Shown piece after piece: positions 58,285 through 64,000 of a stretch of DNA of 64,000 nucleotides. The notes beneath the pieces are model-generated. The model was given only the letters and a program-made list of their open reading frames with translations. It did no database searches and was not told where the DNA came from. Within the stretch, counting starts at the first letter, position 1, and every line of letters starts with the position of its first letter. A program made the translations under genes and the position numbers. This DNA comes from Aedes albopictus (taxonomy: Eukaryota; Arthropoda; Insecta; Diptera; Culicidae), in the NCBI RefSeq assembly GCF_035046485.1, contig NC_085137.1:314909164-314973163 (forward strand), in the 5' to 3' direction.

Positions 58285-59064
58285 CAGTAAGAAAATGCAG
58301 ATAATAGTTCCTCTGGGAACTCCTCTAAGAATTGCTTTGGAAATTTCTCAAGAAACTCATTAATTTCTTTAGGAGTTACTGTGGGAATTTCTTTTGAAAT
58401 ATTTCTGAGAATTCCTTAAGAAATTCATCTGGGAATTCTCCTGAAAATTCCTCTAGCTATTTTTCTGGAATTCCTTGAGAATTGCTCTTGTTTTTGACCA
58501 GCAATCCTTCTGGGAATTTAAAATTCTTCTAGCAATTCCTCTGAGAATTTGTGTTGGGATTCCTCTAGTGTCTAGTAATTTCTCCTGTAACTTCTACAGA
58601 AATGCTACTAAGGATAATTTATCAAGGGATTCTGATAATTTATCAAGGAATTCCTCTGGGAATTGCTTTTGGAATCCCTAAGTAAATTCTTCAGCGAATT
58701 TATGTGGGTTACCCTCTGTTAACCCCTCTGGTCATTCCTGGTGGAGTTTCTTTAATAATTACTTTGGGAATTTTATTGCAAATTCCTCGTGAATTGTAAC
58801 TGGAAGTTTATCTTAAAGTGTATCTGATAATTTCCTTGTATCTCTCTAGAAATCACTTTTTGAATTGCTCTGGTCATTCTTTCAAATGTTGATTTTTAGG
58901 AAATTATTTTGATATTATTTATTTATTTTTTTTTTAACTTATTGCATAAACTGATATAGGATTTCTTCCTCGAATTTCTCTAGGAATTCATTAAAAAAAA
59001 TTCAAGCAATTATATCCAAAACTTCCTTGGAAGTTTCTCGAAAACATCTCCAGAAATTCATATG
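58285..59064 (+). repeat. 12-bp satellite array, diverged tail
   Basis: CTCTGGGAATT-type units continue after the SINE and fade by about 59060. A T-rich insert at 58915-58960 is probably another LINE tail. No genes. Confidence 0.7.
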
Positions 59065-61018
59065 AAAATGATTCAAGGTACGCGCTTTAGCTTTGACCAG
59101 CAACTTCGCTTGAAATTTGTCCATTATTATTTTCAAAAAGTCATGTAGGGAAGATGTTTCGTAAGAAAACCTGCGAAATGGGTCTAAATAAATTCCTTTG
59201 CGTCCAGTGAATCGCGGTGAAGTATTTCACTTGATTGGACTTTTGCATTGGACAGTGTTGAAAAAATACACCAAATAGATGTGAAACCTTCAGCTGAAGA
59301 TATGTTTTTGAGAAAATTAAAAAAAAAAAAAGAGTCCCACCATCATGAATTATTCATAGCCTATTTTTAATTTACAAACTGACACTATCTCTCAAGTAAC
59401 CAATTACCTACTTCCATGAATCATGAAGACAACGACAACGGGACGACTTATCGACCGACGCGAGACCAATCATCAATTGAACGGGATGGTGGCGCCCGGC
59501 TGTTTTACGACAATGTGCGGCGTGGCGACGACCCAACCCTGCTCCTAACTATGTATTCCTGCCATTCCATACGGACGGATCCATCTTGAACAAACAATGA
59601 AGCATGAGCAAACAGAGCACATTCATTCGTCTCGGTAGTCCTAGTGGCGGGCTGTGACATACTGTGGTGGGCTTGGTTTAAACTGGGGGAAAACTGTGCG
59701 TTTATTTAGTTGTTTGTCGTTAAGACAAAATTCCAGGGAAAAAGTGTGGGAAGATTTGTATGTTGAAGCCATAGTGACGGGATGGATAAATTTTCTCGAG
59801 TCATATCGCTCAATTCGGATGGGTGCGTGACTCTCGTTTCGTGATCTTATCTTGTGATGTTTTGAAATATTACAAAAAGTAATTAAAAATTGTTGAAAGA
59901 ATCTCGTAAATCATATGATAATTTGAGAACAATTGCACACCCTTGCCCAGCTTAGCAATAGCTGCCATAATTATCAGAGTGAAGAGTAATTCACATAATG
60001 TACGATTGCTCGTTCATATGAGGTCTGGCTGTTATGTACAAACAGAATAAAATTTAAAAAAAAAAAACTCATCAGCTTGAATTTTGAATGGAGACTTCCT
60101 TTTAATAGTTGCGTATAGGTTAACAATTCAGTTGTACAAACCGTATGTACCAGCCATACAACAATCCACGATGAATCTCGATGAACAAGCAATTCCCATT
60201 AATTACTGCAAGAACGATAAAACTAACTGAAACTATGTTAGAACAAAGAACACCCGCTTCAAAAGCACTTTGCAAATGATGCTAGCTGGTGGTGAGCAAA
60301 ACCAGGGGAAAAAGCAAAATGAAAATGACTTTCATGGCTGTGAAACCCCGTGCAACAGAGTTGCGTAGAGAGCTAACTCTCTAGCTCATTTTCATCTTGT
60401 GTGCAAGCCGGCACTACTGCAGGCAGGAACAATAGCAGCCAACTATGGAAAACCTTTTTTTTTTTCATTAAACGACGTTTTTCCCTTACTTCATGTTCAC
60501 CCATCTCGAATGTGGCAACAGAGTTCTTTACCTAACATCCGTAGGCACACTCGAGTCCTTGGTGCTTACTTTCACTCGAAAAAAAAAGCTCAACCTATGT
60601 TTACGGGATGGGGTGCAATCCTGCCATGCTAAACACTTCAGAGCTGTTACAATTGTGTATGGTTTTGGTCACTCGACTCGCGGAGTGGCACTACCTACCT
60701 ACTGCGAAAGCATTTAATTAAAATACTAATTTATTTCTGTTTTCGTCTTTTTTTCCATTTCAGGTAGCGTAACAAGAATGCAATCAGGGTGTGACATCTT
60801 TTAAATTAAGTTGTAAGTAATTGTAAGGTTGGGTACATTCGAGGGAATCGGCCTAAGAGTAACTTTTAACCGACTGCATCGTATTTTACATTCGGTTTGT
60901 TATTGTTTTTTATCCATTGTGTTAATACTATGCTTTATATATTTTTTATCCAAAGATTAGCTTCTTTTTTCAATTATTTCCGAATTTTGCCAATTCAATT
61001 CCCAAATTTACGTCTTTT
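59065..61018. other. Apparently unique DNA, no gene supported
   Basis: A GTTTTCGTCTTTTTTTCC tract and CAG at about 60737-60764 is splice-acceptor-like, but frames after it close within about 13 codons, so it is at most a UTR or terminal exon. ORFs of 72-77 codons at 60399-60717 overlap in different frames without domains. Confidence 0.35.
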
Positions 61019-61131
61019 ACCCTTCTTACACCCATAAGAAGAGTATAAATACCGCTCGAAAAACCGACTTTCGATCCGAGGCTCGCAGAGTCGAGTCTCA
61101 TATACCAATCAACTCAGCTTTTTTTTTCTTT
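61019..61131 (+). repeat. Dispersed repeat related to the start of the 29057-32609 element
   Basis: ACCCTTCTTACACCCATAAG is followed by GGCTCGCAGAGTCGAGTCTC and ATATACCAATCAACTCAGCT, parallel to GGGTCGAGTCACATATACCA and ATCAACTCAGCTCGAC at about 29132-29170. It ends at a T run. Only the leading part remains. Confidence 0.55.
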
Positions 61132-61277
61132 TTTTACATCCACAGAAAATTTGACAATTGAATTATTTCCCTTTTCCGGCTATACCAGTCAGCCAATATG
61201 TATGTAAACATATGAAGCATTTGAAGGCAAAGTGCGTTTAATTAAGACAACGAAAAATCAAGAGAAAAAATTGTGAA

Positions 61278-61345
61278 AAAATACCACTTGTTTTGGTGGG
61301 ATTCGAAACCACGACTCCGTATCGCTAGTCGCTGAGTTGCGTTCG
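61278..61345 (-). mobile_element. tRNA-like SINE head, minus strand
   Basis: Complement reads GACTAGCGATACGGAGTCGT, then GGTTTCGAATCCCACC, a B-box-like element with a preceding variable region. It is similar to 61781-61860 in the opposite orientation. Stem pairing is too poor for a functional tRNA. Confidence 0.55.
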
Positions 61346-61780
61346 CTCTGACGCATACTGAGCTTGCACCGATCAGATGAACGGTGTCAGTTGAGCTTTA
61401 AGGCCATCAGGTGTATCACTGAGTTTTCATAGGATTTATAAACTTTTTACATTTCACTGGGTGTTTGCTGTTGCAATTTTGCAACCATGAAGCTGAAAGA
61501 ATATCATCACACTAACTGTGCGGATGAATCTTTTTCATATGAATATTCACTTTGATGGATCAGATTTATCATTTCAAAATTTCACGCAACATATCCAACA
61601 TTTCTGCCGATGCTGATGATGGGCTACTCGGCCTGACTATCTACATTCTAAAAGCAATACGCTCACACTAGTCGGTAGGCCGTGAGAGTGCGGAAGATTG
61701 CCATCTAGTATCCGAAGGAGAGATAAAGCTGTGAAAGACGGATCCGGATTGACTTTCTATTCCGCAGAATTGTAACTTGT

Positions 61781-61860
61781 TCTGTAGTTTAGTTGGTTAA
61801 AACACCGGACTAACGATATGGAGTCGTGGGTTCGAATCCCACCAAATCAAGTGATATTTT
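61781..61860 (+). mobile_element. tRNA-like SINE head, plus strand
   Basis: TAGTTTAGTTGG (A box) at about 61786 and GGGTTCGAATCCC (B box) at about 61829 with ACTAACGATATGGAGTCGTG between. The anticodon stem has mismatches and no CCA-type acceptor pairing is evident, so this is more likely a tRNA-derived promoter than a tRNA gene. Confidence 0.6.
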
Positions 61861-62208
61861 CCCAGAGGAGAGAGGATCGAAGAAGAGAAATCGAAAATGT
61901 CAGTTAGGTCCTAATGAAAAACCAGTGTCGCCTTTTTAATTCTCGATTTTGTGGATTTTGGTTCTTGATTTTTCTAATTTTTATTTCTGAACATCCCTGC
62001 ACATTTATATTTTTTTCTGGAAGCCTATTTGACATATCGATTTTTAAGCGGAAAACATTTTGTGATTTTATGACTGTTATTAAAATATTTTTATGTTTTT
62101 TTTTCATGAAAAATTTTATTTTCCGTGTAACTTTTGTGAAAATCATTTTAGAGTGTATTCACATCCCATGAACTCCTTTACTATAATAGAATAGCTGCGA
62201 AAAAAAAA

Positions 62209-62410
<202 letters not shown>

Positions 62411-62415
62411 GACGA

Positions 62416-62592
62416 TGGGTATTATCGGCAGGTTTGTTCTCTTCGTCATGGGGGGTTTTTGTCAGCCAAATTACCTGAAACTTGGCCATATAATTCAGCT
62501 TAGTTGGAAAGGGTTTGAGACCAAGTCTGAGTTCAATAGGTTTCGAAAAACCCTCAAAGACAAAGAGATCAAAACGGCCGAGAATAGGTAAT
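62416..62592. mobile_element. Small inverted-repeat element, copy B
   Basis: GGTATTATCGGCAGGTTTGT, then TCTCTTCGTC, is inverted as GACAAAGAGATCAAAACGGC, then CGAGAATAGGTAA. It aligns along its length with 36748-36925. It directly abuts the (TA)n tract, which may have grown from a TA target or tip. Confidence 0.75.
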
Positions 62593-64000
62593 TTCCCCTA
62601 TATTTGTTAATTGTTGCATTAACATACAAAACAAACAATGACATCTGAAAAGCGACCAAAACATCAATTTTTCAATGATTTTTAAAAATATCAATACGCT
62701 TTGAAAGACACCATTTTGAGATATAAAGAACAGTCCTAAATATCAGCTAAAAATATAAGAGTTTTGATTGCCTAGGCAAGAAACAAATATAAAAATGCTT
62801 AAACTTTACCCCGTTCAAAGGCGAGGTTGGGTATTAGAGGGTTAAATGCCCTTTGCCTCCAAATGCTTCAAGTTTTAACGTCTATCTGAGGTTTCGGTTA
62901 GTTGACCAAACGTGACCCGGATTTAAGAAGGGGCCAAGAGGGCGCAAAGTGAAATTCAGGGGCCCTCACTTCACGAATGAAAATGTGAAACGAGAAAAAG
63001 AAGTGTAAGAAACATCTAGGTATTTGTTGGCTTTTTATGATAAAATCTTTTTACGATGAAAAATTACTATCTACTGGCAAAATGTGTGTAATATGTTGTG
63101 GTTCTGATTAAAAAGACTGCAGTAATCTGTTCTAATATTTATGAAAGATTAAACTTCTTTTAAAAATTGTAAACAAATTGCTCTTCTTAATTTGTCGGTC
63201 ATGTCTAAATGCAAAATAAATCTCATCCTAGAAAAAAATATTCGCCTTAAGGACTGTTCAATTTATAAAACGGACAACTTTACAAGGCTATAAAAAGAAG
63301 ACGCGTAGTTCAAATTTAACCACCCTTGTTTCGTTGTTCAGTACGTCATCTTCCATTATGGTAATCATTTTTGAATAAAATAAAAATAGTTTTATTTTAT
63401 AGAAAATCGGTCAAGTGTTAAATGAGGTGAATTTTTCGATTGCTGAAAATTGAAAATATATATAAAATTACTGTTCACATATGGTATATCGTCTTTAATT
63501 CCAAAAAAGTATGTGCCATGCTGCAGCAGCATGAGTAATAAACATTATGGCAGAATTTAAACTCAATTGGAGAATTAAATGTTGAGATATTAAAGTCTCA
63601 AGTGAGATTCGATTTTTTGAATAAAATTCAATTGTAAAGCAAAAAGGACATGCCATTATTAAATAATCATTTTTTTTATGCATCCAGTCAAAAGTGGGAA
63701 TAATGCGGTTTTAAATGCAGAAAACTGCGTCCTAATAGCATTGCTGGTTTAATTACAGTGCGCCATTACAGACACAGTAATCAAAACAGTTTCGTTCTCT
63801 GAAGGTTCTTTCAAATAACCGTGCAATCTAATGCAAATTTTGCATAACAATGATGTTGGAAATAAAAACTTTGCACCCGATTATTATTAAATAAGGTGTA
63901 CAATAACATAGGACCAACTTCGTTGAAAATAAATAATAACAAGATTCGCTAGAGTGGAAAATCTGCATTAATGGAGCAAAAAGTATGGAATTTTTCAATA
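62593..64000. other. AT-rich unique DNA, no gene supported
   Basis: A CTTTACCCCGTTCAAAGGC piece near 62804 recalls a dispersed ACGGGGTAA repeat also seen at 42953. Nothing else is recognised; ORFs are under 65 codons. Confidence 0.4.

Noticed and set aside
60737..60830. Real 3' splice site and coding exon
   Set aside because: The pyrimidine tract and CAG are good, but frames close within a few codons and no partner donor or homology was found.
61781..61860. A functional tRNA gene
   Set aside because: A and B boxes are good but the anticodon stem has mismatches and the acceptor stem does not pair; it has an inverted relative nearby, as expected of a SINE.

Overview
The window reads as intergenic or long-intron DNA from a culicine mosquito, most likely Aedes. 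This is inferred from the AT-rich base composition, dense LINE, SINE and MITE content, nested insertions and very long arrays of a degenerate 12-bp GGAATTCC-type repeat. No complete host protein gene could be supported. All clear coding homology belongs to broken non-LTR retrotransposons. One short minus-strand ORF near 4.6-4.8 kb is a weak candidate for a host first exon.

Layout. 0.2-3.1 kb: degenerate tandem repeats, then a 1.9-kb TIR element carrying a 5'-truncated LINE with an exact target-site duplication (TSD). 3.15-4.87 kb: a segment bounded by 31-34-bp direct repeats that holds a SINE, a 66-bp-arm hairpin and the candidate exon. 4.9-6.0 kb: first 12-bp array. 6.06-6.44 kb: MITE. 6.4-9.0 kb: apparently unique DNA. 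9.3-15.8 kb: LINE copy 1 (RNase H-bearing, LOA/I-like), split by a 3-kb TIR element that is itself split by a Jockey-like LINE. 15.8-18.3 kb: mostly unique DNA. 19.0-24.3 kb: 12-bp array that flips strand at about 21.63 kb. 25.4-26.7 kb: foldback element holding two nested MITEs and a LINE tail. 28.1-34.3 kb: LINE copy 2, flanked by 300-bp direct repeats with 299 of 300 bases identical and split by a 3.55-kb element with a 152-bp satellite and a hAT-type MITE. 34.3-38.7 kb: another 12-bp array with a second flip at about 37.05 kb. 43.1-46.6 kb: minus-strand LINE copy 3, split by an internally deleted LINE (14-bp TSD) and a 947-bp TIR element. 47.9-51.6 and 54.3-59.1 kb: further 12-bp arrays, with a very regular 24-bp core at 55.43-55.66 kb. 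59-64 kb: mostly unique DNA, an inverted pair of tRNA-like sequences, a 188-bp (TA)n tract and a small inverted-repeat element.

The strongest results are the nesting calls. Removing the inserted element restores alignment to another copy in the same window for four insertions: 9730-12760, 29057-32609, 45591-46537 and 25685-26620. The most puzzling signals are the nearly identical 300-bp repeats beside a decayed LINE, the inverted 12-bp arrays, and the hairpin ORF at 3.9-4.2 kb. I found no operon-like system, CRISPR array, rRNA or convincing functional tRNA.
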